Notes under the pieces: generated by a model | Seen by the model: only the letters and a program-made list of their open reading frames with translations | The model's database searches: none | Told to the model about the DNA's origin: nothing | Shown here: one piece after another, positions 18,209-26,869 of the stretch | How positions within the stretch are numbered: the first letter of the stretch is position 1 | Layout of the letters: the number at the start of each line of letters is the position of its first letter | Program-made: the position numbers and the translations under genes | DNA from: Acidimicrobiia bacterium | Lineage (GTDB): Bacteria > Actinomycetota > Acidimicrobiia > IMCC26256 > JAGNEX01 | DNA length: 64,000 nucleotides | NCBI GenBank assembly: GCA_020637365.1 | Contig: JACJWE010000002.1 | Coordinates: forward strand, 310,001-374,000 | Direction of reading: 5' to 3'

Positions 18209-19239
18209 CCACATTGCTCTTTCGACATGGTTTAGGTCCCAGCGCCGTCGCCAAAACAGCGAAAGCGGCTGGTCTGGTCACCGTTGCGGTGATCAGCGGT
18301 GTCGTGGGGATGATCATCATGTTGTTGTCCCCTCAGCTCTCGGGGACTGCACCGCTGTTCAAGATTGCTGCGGTCGGCCACTCGACCGCTCAGGGAGCGC
18401 CATCGGATGTGGTGTGGGCCCTGATCGTGGGCTCTGACCACCGCGTCGGCCGACCCGACGTCTACGGCGACGCCGTCGATGGGGCACGCGGCGATGCTCT
18501 GCACCTCGTCGGGATCAACGTCAAAGAGCAACACGCGACCATGCTCAATATTCCCCGAGACACCGTCGCTCAGATCCCAGGGCATGGCGAAGGGCGCATC
18601 AACACCGGACTGACCTACGGCGGTCTCGAAGGTCAAGCTGAAGCGGTCACCAATCTGACCGGAATCCCGGTCGACTACGTCGTATCGGTCGATTTTGACC
18701 AATTCCTGAGCGTCGTCGACTCCCTCGGCACGATCACCGTCGACGTTCCCTATGGAATGGACGACCCGGCGTCTGGGGCGGCGTTCCTGCCCGGTGAAAA
18801 CGAGTTCAACGGTGGTCAGGCGCTGGCATTTTCACGCAATCGAAAAAGCCTGCCGTGCGATGGAATCCCCGAGCGGTGTGGTGACTGGGGCCGGACGATG
18901 AACCAGGCACAGTTGATCATCGAGACGCTCCGCGAGATTCAAGGCCGCGGCGCGAGCATCACCGAAACGATCACCCTGGTCCAGATGTTCCTGGCCCACG
19001 GTACGTATACAGGCATGTCGTCGACCGAGCTCTACCGCCTCGGTCGACTCGCGCTCGAACTCGACCCCGACAGCATCGACTCGTTCTTGTTGCCATCTGA
19101 ATCAGGTCGCCTCGGCTCGGCGTCCGTGGTGCGCACCACGGGGGCAGCGGCAGGCCTTCTCGCAGATATGGCTGATGATGGCATCGTGCAAAGCGACGAG
19201 TACGTCCGCTTCGTCGGCGGACGCTTCCAGGGACTGTAG
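18205..19239 (+). CDS. LytR-CpsA-Psr (LCP) family cell-wall ligase
   Basis: LCP enzymes transfer lipid-linked glycopolymers onto peptidoglycan (in actinobacteria, arabinogalactan-type or teichoic polymers). After an N-terminal membrane helix (LVTVAVISGVVGMIIMLLS, about 24-42) the LCP core shows IVGSDHR, DALHLVGIN, the catalytic-site motif NIPRDT, GRINTGLTYGG, GIPVDYVVSVDFDQF and the arginine pair in AFSRNRKS. Two cysteines (CDGIPERC) in the loop after it may form a disulfide. 344 residues without a LytR_C extension. Translationally coupled to the upstream anchored protein; 14 bases before the helicase gene. Confidence 0.9.
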   Translation: MTTLLFRHGLGPSAVAKTAKAAGLVTVAVISGVVGMIIMLLSPQLSGTAPLFKIAAVGHSTAQGAPSDVVWALIVGSDHRVGRPDVYGDAVDGARGDALHLVGINVKEQHATMLNIPRDTVAQIPGHGEGRINTGLTYGGLEGQAEAVTNLTGIPVDYVVSVDFDQFLSVVDSLGTITVDVPYGMDDPASGAAFLPGENEFNGGQALAFSRNRKSLPCDGIPERCGDWGRTMNQAQLIIETLREIQGRGASITETITLVQMFLAHGTYTGMSSTELYRLGRLALELDPDSIDSFLLPSESGRLGSASVVRTTGAAAGLLADMADDGIVQSDEYVRFVGGRFQGL

Positions 19240-19253
19240 GTTCACGGTCTCAC

Positions 19254-21521
19254 ATGTCTGATGTGCGATCTGTCCTCGAACGGCTAGCTGCGGAAGCAAC
19301 GGGCCGGGGGGTCGATGTCACCGTCTTGCCCGTACCCGGACGTATCGCACGATACGGATCGATCGACGGCGGCCTCGCCGCTCCGGTCGAAGCATTTCTC
19401 GAACGCCGCGGCATCGCCAACCTCTATGGGCATCAGGTCACCGCTGTCGAAGCGCTGCGCTCCGGCCAACACGTCGTGCTCGCGACCGGCACCGCATCGG
19501 GCAAATCACTCGCGTACCAAATTCCGATCGCCGAAGCAGCCCTCGACACGACGCCAGCGACGGCACTGTGCCTGTTTCCCACCAAGGCGCTTGCGGCCGA
19601 CCAACTGCAATCGTTTCGCTCGATGCTCATCCCCGAGGTCGGCGCCTACAGCTACGACGGTGACACGCACCCAGACGAACGCGCATGGGTCCGCCAACAC
19701 GCCAATGTGCTGTTGACCAACCCCGACATGTGCCACCGTGCGATCCTGCCCGCACACCGACGTTGGGCCACCTTTCTGATGCGGCTGCAGTTCATCGTGA
19801 TCGACGAGCTGCATTCGCTTCGCGGTGTCTTCGGCAGCCATGTCAGCCATGTTGTGCGCCGGCTTTTGCGGCTGTGCGACCAGTACGGGTCCAAGCCAAC
19901 CATCTGCTTTACGTCGGCAACTATCGGCAATCCGGGCGAGCTCGCCGAGACCATCGCAGCGGTGTCCGTCGACGTGATTGCCGATGACGGTTCACCCCGC
20001 CCCGACTCAGATCTCGCACTGTGGAGGCGACCACGACCCATCGACGGCAGCGCCATCCCAAGTGCTGATATCGAGGTAGCGCGCCTGCTGGGAAGTTTCG
20101 CCGCCGAAGGTCATCGAGCATTGGCGTTCGCTGGTTCACGACGCAATGCCGAATCGATCGCAGCCCAAGCGCAACAGATGTTTCGCGACGACAAAGAGCG
20201 GATTGCCGCATATCGAGGTGGCTTTCTTCCCCAAGAACGACGTGAATTGGAAGACCACTTCCGCGATGGTTCGCTGCGCGCACTCGCTGCCACAAACGCT
20301 CTCGAACTCGGTATCGATATCCCCGGTCTCGACGCCGTCATCCTCAACGGATTTCCCGGAACGATTGCGTCGCTCCGTCAACAGATCGGGCGTGCCGGGC
20401 GACGCGATACGCCATCGGCTGCGATCGTGGTCAACGGAGACGATCAGCTCGACGCGTGGTACTTCGACCATCCGGAGCAGTTCATCACCCGGAGCCCGGA
20501 ACCCGCTGTTGTGAACCCTTCCAACCCGCGGATGTTGCGAGCGCATGTCGCTTGCGCCGCTGCCGAACTGCCGCTGACACCGGCCGACCGAGATCGATTC
20601 GGTGACGATCTCGACGATGTCGTCACCGATCTTGTGCGTGACGATCTCTTGCTGGTTCGCGGGCGCGAGCTCATCTGGGCACCCTCATGGTCACCCGCTG
20701 CCGAAGTCGATCTGCGGTCCGGCGGCGGAGGGGAGGTCCGACTTCGATGTATCGACGGACCCGAACCGGTGCTGGTCGGAACGATCGATGCAGGGCGCGC
20801 CCCGCTCGGCGTTCACCCGGGTGCGGTCTATGTCCATCAGGGCCGTCACTACCGGGTCGCCACCCTCGACCTCGAGAGCCGATATGCCGAACTGGTCACA
20901 GTGGACGGCTCGGAGTACACCCAAGCCCGTCAGTCCAGTGAGATCGCGATCGTCGAGATCGACGAAGTTCGCCGCTACGGCACATTCAGCCACGCGGTTG
21001 GAACCGTCGAGGTCGAGTCATGTGTCACCGGATATCAGGTTCGAGACCGGGCCACCCGCGTCGTCTTGGACACGGTGACACTCGACCTGCCTCCCCAGCG
21101 GCTCACCACACGCTCATCATGGATCGTGATCGACCCATCCGTCGTTGAACTCCTCGACTTCGGCACCGAAGAGACCCTGTCGGCAATGCATGCCATCGAA
21201 CACGCGATGATTGGCATGTTGCCGCTCTTCGCGATCTGCGATCGATGGGACGTTGGAGGGCTATCAATGTCGGACCACCCCGAAACCCTCGCGCCCACCC
21301 TGTTTATCTACGACGGATATCCCGGTGGTGCGGGTATCGCCGATGTGGCCTTCAGTCGCGGTATCAGCCACGTGCGAGCCACCCACGATCTAGTCACGTC
21401 GTGCGGGTGCGAGGCGGGCTGTCCAAGCTGTATCCAATCACCCAAATGCGGTAACTGGAACGAGTTCCTCGACAAGAGCGCGGCCGTCGCACTACTCGGG
21501 GAGATCCTGCGAACCTTGTAG
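19254..21521 (+). CDS. DEAD/DEAH-box helicase with DUF1998 domain (YprA/MrfA-like)
   Basis: A 755-residue superfamily 2 helicase. Motif I is ATGTASGKS (about 79-87), motif II IDELHS, motif III SATIG, and motif VI QQIGRAGR; the middle helicase half also has ALAATNALELGIDIPGLD. The C-terminal DUF1998 region ends in the four-cysteine cluster CGCEAGCPSCIQSPKCGNW, the signature of the YprA/MrfA group, members of which act in DNA repair in Bacillus. This gene next to a tad-like cluster is the conserved actinobacterial arrangement (Rv3649 and following). It converges on the tad operon with only 6 bases between stops. Confidence 0.92.
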   Translation: MSDVRSVLERLAAEATGRGVDVTVLPVPGRIARYGSIDGGLAAPVEAFLERRGIANLYGHQVTAVEALRSGQHVVLATGTASGKSLAYQIPIAEAALDTTPATALCLFPTKALAADQLQSFRSMLIPEVGAYSYDGDTHPDERAWVRQHANVLLTNPDMCHRAILPAHRRWATFLMRLQFIVIDELHSLRGVFGSHVSHVVRRLLRLCDQYGSKPTICFTSATIGNPGELAETIAAVSVDVIADDGSPRPDSDLALWRRPRPIDGSAIPSADIEVARLLGSFAAEGHRALAFAGSRRNAESIAAQAQQMFRDDKERIAAYRGGFLPQERRELEDHFRDGSLRALAATNALELGIDIPGLDAVILNGFPGTIASLRQQIGRAGRRDTPSAAIVVNGDDQLDAWYFDHPEQFITRSPEPAVVNPSNPRMLRAHVACAAAELPLTPADRDRFGDDLDDVVTDLVRDDLLLVRGRELIWAPSWSPAAEVDLRSGGGGEVRLRCIDGPEPVLVGTIDAGRAPLGVHPGAVYVHQGRHYRVATLDLESRYAELVTVDGSEYTQARQSSEIAIVEIDEVRRYGTFSHAVGTVEVESCVTGYQVRDRATRVVLDTVTLDLPPQRLTTRSSWIVIDPSVVELLDFGTEETLSAMHAIEHAMIGMLPLFAICDRWDVGGLSMSDHPETLAPTLFIYDGYPGGAGIADVAFSRGISHVRATHDLVTSCGCEAGCPSCIQSPKCGNWNEFLDKSAAVALLGEILRTL

Positions 21522-21527
21522 CGCCGG

Positions 21528-21992
21528 TCAAGATGGGGCCATCGGTATCGACTCCGTGCCTGCGGGACCGTTGCCTGCGGGACCGTTGCCTGCGAGTCCG
21601 TTGCCTGCGAGTCCGTTGCTGGCGAGACCGTTGCCAGCTCCGTCACGAGACAGTTCGGCTTGTGCCCGAGCTCGAAGGGTGCGGGCGATTCCGCCGATTC
21701 GAAGCTGCGTCGAAATGATGACCCTGGTACCGAACTGTCCACACTCGAACTGTTCGAGCGTTGCGTCGTACTCGGTGAGCACCGTACGGGCGGCCGCCTG
21801 TGCGCTCGCACAGTTCGACTCATCGGCGACCACTCCTGCCGCAGCGAGGGCTGCGATATCTGCCGCTGTTTGAGTACGCGCCTTGGTTGCTGAAACCCGG
21901 GTGAGCGTCGCGATCCACATCATCGACACCACGACAACAGCGACGATGCCCGCACCAAGAACCGTGATGGACCCTTGCTCCGCCCGCGCCAT
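21528..21992 (-). CDS. TadE-like pilus protein (Rv3654c type) with pentapeptide-repeat tail
   Basis: A 154-residue protein, last in the tad operon. The N-terminus GSITVLGAGIVAVVVVSMMW (about 7-26) is a pilin-like membrane segment, followed by TKARTQTAADIAALAAA, the pattern of the Rv3654c/TadE-like family of minor pilins. A cysteine pair (SNCASAQ, FECGQFG) may be disulfide-bonded outside. The last 35 residues are an unusual repeat of NGLAG/NGPAG units encoded by 15-base DNA repeats. The ATG at 21992 begins the conserved part; the 122 bases between it and the upstream TadE stop hold nothing I can call. Confidence 0.8.
   Translation of the reverse strand: MARAEQGSITVLGAGIVAVVVVSMMWIATLTRVSATKARTQTAADIAALAAAGVVADESNCASAQAAARTVLTEYDATLEQFECGQFGTRVIISTQLRIGGIARTLRARAQAELSRDGAGNGLASNGLAGNGLAGNGPAGNGPAGTESIPMAPS
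21556..21635 (-). repeat. 15-base tandem repeat inside the last tad gene
   Basis: On the plus strand units of GTTGCCTGCGGGACC and its variants follow one another in register at 21570, 21585, 21600 and 21615, with a 14-base first copy at 21556. They encode the AGNGL/AGNGP pentapeptides at the C-terminus of the pilus protein. Confidence 0.85.
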
Positions 21993-22114
21993 ACGCCGCC
22001 CTGGTACCGTCGGCGAGTCGCCGCGACAACTCGCAACACTCGGCCGCGAACGTCCTCGATCTAATAGCTCAGGATCGCGGGCGCGTGGCTTGTTTCCGGG
22101 CACGTCGCGGCCGG

Positions 22115-22624
22115 TCATTCGGTGCGAGCAGTCGCCGAAGCCGACACGGTGACGTCGGGTACCAACACGCCAACGATCGGTACGTCCGTTGCAATTCTGA
22201 GCTCTACCCGTATCCGCGATGTTTGACCGGGTTGAGCCCGCTGTGCCGCGGTGAGATTGGCACGCTGATCGATATCGCGAATGGCAGCGGCGACCTGGGC
22301 GTCGGTGGCACCGATCGAAAGCTCGCGGACCCCTGCTCGGGCGGCGTTTTCGACCGCCACCCGAGCTTGGGCCACGACCAGGACCTGACCGATCAACAAG
22401 ACCACCACGACGATGAGCATCAACACTCCCGCGAACTCGACCGTCGCCTGGCCCCGTTCGCCGAAGCTGGCGGAGCGTTGCTCCGACCAACGGCGAGGGT
22501 CTGCCCCGTCGAGTATGGGTCCACGGGGTGTATCAGCTCGGCCAAGCCACCTCACTGAGCCAGGCGAGAATGCCTCGCCGTCATCACCCGCGTCGTCACG
22601 GTGTGTATCGGTACTGGTTTTCAT
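22115..22624 (-). CDS. TadE-family pilus assembly protein
   Basis: A 169-residue minor-pilin-type protein. The core is RGQATVEFAGVLMLIVVVVL (about 57-76), the TadE signature with its conserved glutamate five residues after the cleavage-like glycine, then IGQVLVVAQARVAVENAARAGVRE. The C-terminal part (RIRVELRIATDVPIVG) is a beta-rich outside domain. The first 50 residues are hydrophilic and proline-rich, and the real start may lie further in. It follows the Flp-like gene by 13 bases. Confidence 0.85.
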   Translation of the reverse strand: MKTSTDTHRDDAGDDGEAFSPGSVRWLGRADTPRGPILDGADPRRWSEQRSASFGERGQATVEFAGVLMLIVVVVLLIGQVLVVAQARVAVENAARAGVRELSIGATDAQVAAAIRDIDQRANLTAAQRAQPGQTSRIRVELRIATDVPIVGVLVPDVTVSASATARTE

Positions 22625-22637
22625 CGTGAATCCGGCG

Positions 22638-22931
22638 TCAGGTGACGCTGTTGATGATGCTGTCGATAACTGCGTCGAAGAGTCGCCCGATCGAACCGCT
22701 GCCGGTCGCCCAGGTGATCAACAGCGTCGCCACCGCCGCCGCTCCCAGCATGACCAGCGCATATTCAGCGGTGGACTGTCCTGATTCGTCACCGAAGCGC
22801 AACGCTGAGCGAGGGTCGACGGCGTCATCGCTCAGACCCTGAGATGGGGACTGGTCGACGCCTCCGACACCACCGCCGTCGTCGGCAACGGGCATCGCAA
22901 CATCTGTGGCGCTCTGACTGAGCACTCTCAT
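22638..22931 (-). CDS. Flp-type pilin (DUF4244 family)
   Basis: Probable structural pilin of the tad system, 97 residues from the ATG at 22931. The class IVb signature is in GDESGQSTAEYALVMLGAAA: a glycine cleavage site, then the conserved glutamate-tyrosine pair, then a hydrophobic stretch to about residue 80 and a short end (DAVIDSIINSVT). The 50-residue leader before the cleavage site is longer than in typical Flp pilins and matches the actinobacterial DUF4244 proteins. An upstream GTG at 22973 would add 14 residues; no strong ribosome-binding site favours either. Confidence 0.85.
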   Translation of the reverse strand: MRVLSQSATDVAMPVADDGGGVGGVDQSPSQGLSDDAVDPRSALRFGDESGQSTAEYALVMLGAAAVATLLITWATGSGSIGRLFDAVIDSIINSVT

Positions 22932-23030
22932 GGTGAGACTCGCTTTCGTGTGTGAATGGAAGGTCCTCGTCACGAGGCTCGATGGCAGCGGAGCGCCTGA
23001 ACGGACGTAGAGCTGCTGGGCGGGGCGGAG

Positions 23031-23813
23031 TCAACCGCCCGACAGATTCATCGACGCTCCGTCGGCGAGCCCCGCGAGGCTCGGGACGATCGCCAAACAG
23101 ATGAAGGCAGGCAAAATGCAGATCAGGAGGGGGAACAAGAGCTTGACCGACAACGCTTGGATGCGCGCCCGTTGACGAGCGGTCATCGAACGTCGTGCTT
23201 CATCTGCGACTGCGCCCAGCGCGAGATCGCTGGCCGAACCGAGCCGATGGCTATCTCGGAGCACCATCACGGTGGGACGCCACGCCGGTTGCGCCTCGGC
23301 GAGCCGCAACCACCCTTCGACCATGGAAACCCCTTCGCTGGACGCCACGAGTTCAGCTGACGCCATATCGGGTTCGAGATATCGAGCGGTGTGGGTCGAC
23401 ACGGCGCTCCAAGCAGCGGTCGCTGAATAGCCCGCGCGCAGACACATTCTCAGCGCTTCGATGACGTAGGGAAGTTCACCGGCGACTCGATCCTCATAGG
23501 CGCGAGCCTCTCGTCGCTGACGCCGCGCCGTGAGCACTCTCAAGAAGGGGACTTCCGACCATCGACCCAATACGTCAGACCGGCCGGCCGCATCGCCACG
23601 ATGAGCGGTCGCCAGGCCCGCTGATGCGGCTGGACGCACAGCGCGGACGGGATGACCGGAGTGGTAGCGAGCCGATCGTCTCAGTGATGCCGCCCGCGAC
23701 CACCTCGCTCCGACAACGGCAAGAAACACCACCAGCGGTATATGCCACCACATTTCGCCCATCGGGCTCTTGCTCTCGGCGATACACCAGGTCAGCTGAG
23801 GAATCGGGTTCAC
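23031..23813 (-). CDS. tadC: TadC-like type II secretion F-domain protein
   Basis: Inner-membrane platform protein of the pilus machine. The start is decided by a GGAGG 4-5 bases before a GTG that overlaps the tadB stop as GTGA, giving 260 residues that begin VNPIPQLTWC. An N-terminal helix (MWWHIPLVVFLAVVGA, about 21-36) is followed by the T2SSF domain: LPYVIEALRMCLRAGYSATAAWSAV, and DSHRLGSASDLALGAVADEARR, and C-terminal helices (LSVKLLFPLLICILPAFICL). Upstream reading frame beyond the GTG is not coding. A gap of about 100 bases separates it from the pilin gene. Confidence 0.88.
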   Translation of the reverse strand: MNPIPQLTWCIAESKSPMGEMWWHIPLVVFLAVVGARWSRAASLRRSARYHSGHPVRAVRPAASAGLATAHRGDAAGRSDVLGRWSEVPFLRVLTARRQRREARAYEDRVAGELPYVIEALRMCLRAGYSATAAWSAVSTHTARYLEPDMASAELVASSEGVSMVEGWLRLAEAQPAWRPTVMVLRDSHRLGSASDLALGAVADEARRSMTARQRARIQALSVKLLFPLLICILPAFICLAIVPSLAGLADGASMNLSGG

Positions 23814-24616
23814 CGTTCCTCCAGGTGTTTTCTGGATGTGAGCACCGCTCCGGCGACATCCACGTCGCCAACGAGCGTTGCTCCAATGAGCCGTCGCATC
23901 CAGAAGAGCCCAACGGCCTCGGCGCTCAGGCCGATCCCGATGACTATGCGGCCCCACGGCTGACTCAGCATCGATCCGAACGACTCAGCGTCGGTGACCA
24001 CGACAAGGAGTACCGCGACGAGCGGAAGGCTACAGACCACACCTGCGGAGAGACGCGCCTGTGTCGAGAGCACCCAGGCTTCTCGCCGGTTCTCGATGGT
24101 CAGCCGGAGCGCGTCGAGGTAGCGGTCGATGGCATCGCTTGAGGTACCACCGAGGCGATCCGCCAAAGCAACGCCGTCGAACGCTCGAATGACCGGGCCG
24201 CAGCGGGTGTCGCCTCGCAACGCCAGCTGAGCGGATGCTTCACCCAGGACCTCCTGGACCGAGCGACCCGCGTCGAGTGATTCGGCGAGCCGCTGCGCAC
24301 CTGCTTCTCCCAGGAGGCCTACCCACGAAGCCTGCCGAAGAGCGCCCGCAGGCGTACGACCCGCCCGGACCGATCGCGACACCTCACCCAGGAGGGCCTC
24401 GCCCATACTCAACACCGACTTCGAGAACCGAGCTCGATCCAGCGCGACGGACGGCGACCATGCCGTCACACCCACCGTCGCTCGGACCGCTACGGAAGGG
24501 TCATCCGCAGAGCGGATCGATGTGTACGAAGTATCGGCATCGCCGCCGTCGCCGGTGGTCTGCGATGCGCGCCACATCAACGCCGCTGCGATCGTCACAA
24601 AGCCCGCCAGGATCAT
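23810..24616 (-). CDS. tadB: TadB-like type II secretion F-domain protein
   Basis: Second inner-membrane platform protein, expected to pair with the TadC-like product. 268 residues: an N-terminal helix (MILAGFVTIAAALMW), a cytoplasmic F-domain half (VSRSVRAGRTPAGALRQ, about 92-108; FDGVALADRLGGTSSDAIDRYLDALRL) and two C-terminal helices (LSAGVVCSLPLVAVLLVVVT and IVIGIGLSAEAVGLFWM). Starts in an ATGA overlap with the tadA stop and ends overlapping tadC, so ATPase and platform proteins are made from one coupled message. Confidence 0.88.
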   Translation of the reverse strand: MILAGFVTIAAALMWRASQTTGDGGDADTSYTSIRSADDPSVAVRATVGVTAWSPSVALDRARFSKSVLSMGEALLGEVSRSVRAGRTPAGALRQASWVGLLGEAGAQRLAESLDAGRSVQEVLGEASAQLALRGDTRCGPVIRAFDGVALADRLGGTSSDAIDRYLDALRLTIENRREAWVLSTQARLSAGVVCSLPLVAVLLVVVTDAESFGSMLSQPWGRIVIGIGLSAEAVGLFWMRRLIGATLVGDVDVAGAVLTSRKHLEER

Positions 24617-25800
24617 GGTGTTTCCCCGACCGATAGGCGAATGTGATCAGCATCGTCGTCCGGGCCCTCGCAACGAACAGGGCGCTGCTCGACTCGGGCA
24701 CCACAACCGGTCGCGAGTTGAGGGCCACGATGGGTGTATACGGGACGCCAGGCGTCTCCGAAACGTCGATCGATACGGCTGACGATCCGCTGCGTGTCGA
24801 GTTTTCGAACGACGACGACGACATCGATCGAGGAATGCGCCATCCTCTGGAGCGCCGGCTCACCGACGCCACGATCGGCCAGGAGCGCGAGCGCAACCAG
24901 GCGGTCGATAGCTTCCGCGCTGCTGTGTGCGTGCAGCGTGGCCATCGACCCGCGGTGCCCACAGTGCAGCGCCAAAAGGAGGTCGAGCGCTTCGGGTCCG
25001 CGGGCTTCACCCACGACGAGACGGTCCGGACGCATGCGAAGTGACGCACGGACCAGATCTCTCAGTGTGACAGCGCCAAATCCATCGGCGTTGGGAGCTC
25101 TGGCCTCGAGGCGAACGACGTTGCTGTGGCGGCATACGACCTCGATGGTGTCTTCGACGCAGACGATCCGTTGGGCGGGTGCGGCGGAGGAGAGCATCGC
25201 TCCGAGCAGCGCGGTCTTGCCTGAACCGGTCGGACCCACCACCAACACGTTGGCGTCGTCGTCGACGACACTTCGTAGCGTTGCGCTGCAAGGACCCCAA
25301 TCGTCGAGGACAAAGCCCGCGCTCCGATGTCGGCGAACGGTGAGCGTAATCCCGTCAGGCGACACCGGCGGCCCCACAACGTGAAGCCTGTCTCCAGACC
25401 CGAGTCGGGCATCAGCGATCGGCGATGCGTGGTCAAAACGAATCCCGAGCGGACGGATGGCTCGTTCGACGAAGATCGCCTTTTGGGCATTTCCGACAAC
25501 GTGCGGTGTTGCATGCATCTTGCCCCATCGCTCCACCCACACCGAACCATCTGGGTTTGCCATGACCTCGGTGACGCCATCAAGTTCGATCAACGCGTCG
25601 ATCAACCCGAGACCAAACCGTTCCTCTCGGACTCTCGCCGAAAGCGTCTGGATGCGGTGGTCATCGGCCAAGACAAACGCGGCGCGAACCTCCTCGACGA
25701 TCCCCTGCGCGGCGGACTGCCCAGAGGCCTTCCCAAGGGACGACTCATCCGATACCCGAGCTGACATAGTGGCGGATGCGGAGCGCGGCACGGCCTTCAT
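24613..25800 (-). CDS. tadA: TadA/CpaF-type pilus assembly ATPase
   Basis: Hexameric cytoplasmic motor of the tad system. The ATG at 25800 overlaps the upstream gene as ATGA and is taken as the start (395 residues). The N-terminal domain leads into LIELDGVTEVMANPDGSVWVE, characteristic of CpaF. The Walker A is VVGPTGSGKTALLGAM, the Asp box VEDTIEV, Walker B LVVGEARGPEALDLLLAL, and the His box GSMATLHAHSS. The tail (about 345-395) is variable. Same order as Rv3660c-Rv3654c in M. tuberculosis. Confidence 0.93.
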   Translation of the reverse strand: MKAVPRSASATMSARVSDESSLGKASGQSAAQGIVEEVRAAFVLADDHRIQTLSARVREERFGLGLIDALIELDGVTEVMANPDGSVWVERWGKMHATPHVVGNAQKAIFVERAIRPLGIRFDHASPIADARLGSGDRLHVVGPPVSPDGITLTVRRHRSAGFVLDDWGPCSATLRSVVDDDANVLVVGPTGSGKTALLGAMLSSAAPAQRIVCVEDTIEVVCRHSNVVRLEARAPNADGFGAVTLRDLVRASLRMRPDRLVVGEARGPEALDLLLALHCGHRGSMATLHAHSSAEAIDRLVALALLADRGVGEPALQRMAHSSIDVVVVVRKLDTQRIVSRIDRRFGDAWRPVYTHRGPQLATGCGARVEQRPVRCEGPDDDADHIRLSVGETP

Positions 25801-26669
25801 GCGGCATCGTGAGCTCGAACCGAAGGAGCAGGCGTGGCGATCGTGATGCCTGACCGCTCGACGAGCGTCCGCCACGCTGGCGCCAATGCCTTAGCGATCA
25901 CATCGTTGGGTCGCGTCAGCGACAACCCAGCGTCCGTTGTTCGTGCGATCACAGGGCGCCACGGCACGTCGGCGACGATCGGCGCTCTCAACACTTTGTC
26001 CGCATCGCGGGCGCGGATCGCTCGCCCAGGTTCGGAAATCCATACGACCGCGTCGGGCACACCGTGTCGGGCACGACTTTGAGCGGCGCGGCGCAGTCCC
26101 AAATAGCACCCGCGAAGGACCATCCACGACGCTGCACCTCGTCGTTGGAACCACGAAAACAGCGGATGTTCGCCCCGACCCCCGTCGATGATCACGAGGC
26201 CTTCGAAGTCATCGAGTTGTTGCCGGAATGCTCGTTCGACAGTTGGCGAGCGAAACGGCGTCGCGACGTCCGGGCCGCCATCGGTCGCTGCATCGGCGAC
26301 GCTCGCGCCTATTGAGTGCGCGTCGCGGTCGACCCCCGTCGCGCGTAACGTGGGCGCGGACACAGCGGCCTCAGGCAGTTCGAGATCGCCGCCGTGCCGT
26401 TCCCACGCGCCAACATCACCCTGGGAGAGCAGCCAAACCTCTGGGAGGACCTCTGCGCACGACCTCAGTAACGCACCCGAGCCTGGCGGGTGCGTCGATT
26501 CCAGCCAGTCCCGCCACCCAAGTCTGGAGGGTTCGGATCCGACGACGGGGGCGAGATCACCAGCGAGGTCGATGAGCAGTACGGGGATTCGGGCAACACA
26601 GTGCGCCGCAAGACCAGCGACCACCGTCGTCGTACCCGCGCCACCTTTGGGAGACCACATTGCCAACAC
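25797..26669 (-). CDS. Ssd/CpaE-like MinD-family ATPase of the tad operon
   Basis: First gene of the operon. GTG at 26669 is chosen because AAGGAA lies 6 bases upstream; the protein then starts VLAMWSPKGGAGTTTVVAG, so the deviant Walker A (KGGAGTTT, second lysine replaced) is at the very N-terminus. Further on LIDLAGDLAPVVG is the switch-like aspartate region. This corresponds to the ParA-like half of CpaE/TadZ and of mycobacterial Ssd; the receiver-like N-terminal domain of longer homologues is missing. Likely directs the pilus machine to a cell position. 290 residues. Confidence 0.82.
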   Translation of the reverse strand: MLAMWSPKGGAGTTTVVAGLAAHCVARIPVLLIDLAGDLAPVVGSEPSRLGWRDWLESTHPPGSGALLRSCAEVLPEVWLLSQGDVGAWERHGGDLELPEAAVSAPTLRATGVDRDAHSIGASVADAATDGGPDVATPFRSPTVERAFRQQLDDFEGLVIIDGGRGEHPLFSWFQRRGAASWMVLRGCYLGLRRAAQSRARHGVPDAVVWISEPGRAIRARDADKVLRAPIVADVPWRPVIARTTDAGLSLTRPNDVIAKALAPAWRTLVERSGITIATPAPSVRAHDAA

Positions 26670-26735
26670 GGCACGTTCCTTCGACCGAAGTAGAGGGCCA
26701 GAAGGCCGACGTTGGCGTCGGGGTCTCGACACGAA

Positions 26736-26760
26736 AGGGCGTGGCACACGGCCACGCCCT
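26736..26760 (-). terminator. Hairpin between the micro-ORF and the tad operon
   Basis: AGGGCGTGGC and GCCACGCCCT pair perfectly around a 5-base loop, followed on the minus strand by TTTCGTG. Strong stem but short T run. Placed 35 bases after the 24-codon ORF and 67 before the tad start, it would insulate the pilus operon. Confidence 0.55.
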
Positions 26761-26794
26761 AACCTTCTCAAATTACATAAAAGTCATTCAAATG

Positions 26795-26869
26795 CTATGC
26801 GTCAGTTGCTTTCTTGGCGAGGATCACACCCGCCGCTACGACGAGCAACACGATCAAGATCTTCTTCAT
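26795..26869 (-). CDS. 24-residue membrane micro-protein
   Basis: ATG at 26869, AAAGGAA about 7 bases upstream, and a reading frame of MKKILIVLLVVAAGVILAKK followed by four more residues and TAG. It is one hydrophobic helix with lysines at both ends, the look of short actinobacterial single-helix proteins such as the DLW-39 group, though it lacks their C-terminal motif. A hairpin terminator follows. Coding status rests on composition, ribosome-binding site and terminator; no homologue is claimed. Confidence 0.6.
   Translation of the reverse strand: MKKILIVLLVVAAGVILAKKATDA

Noticed and set aside
21528..26669. Type II secretion or competence system
   Set aside because: Two F-domain proteins, a CpaF-type ATPase, DUF4244 pilin and TadE-like genes fit the tad/Flp system; no GspD/GspG or prepilin peptidase is present.
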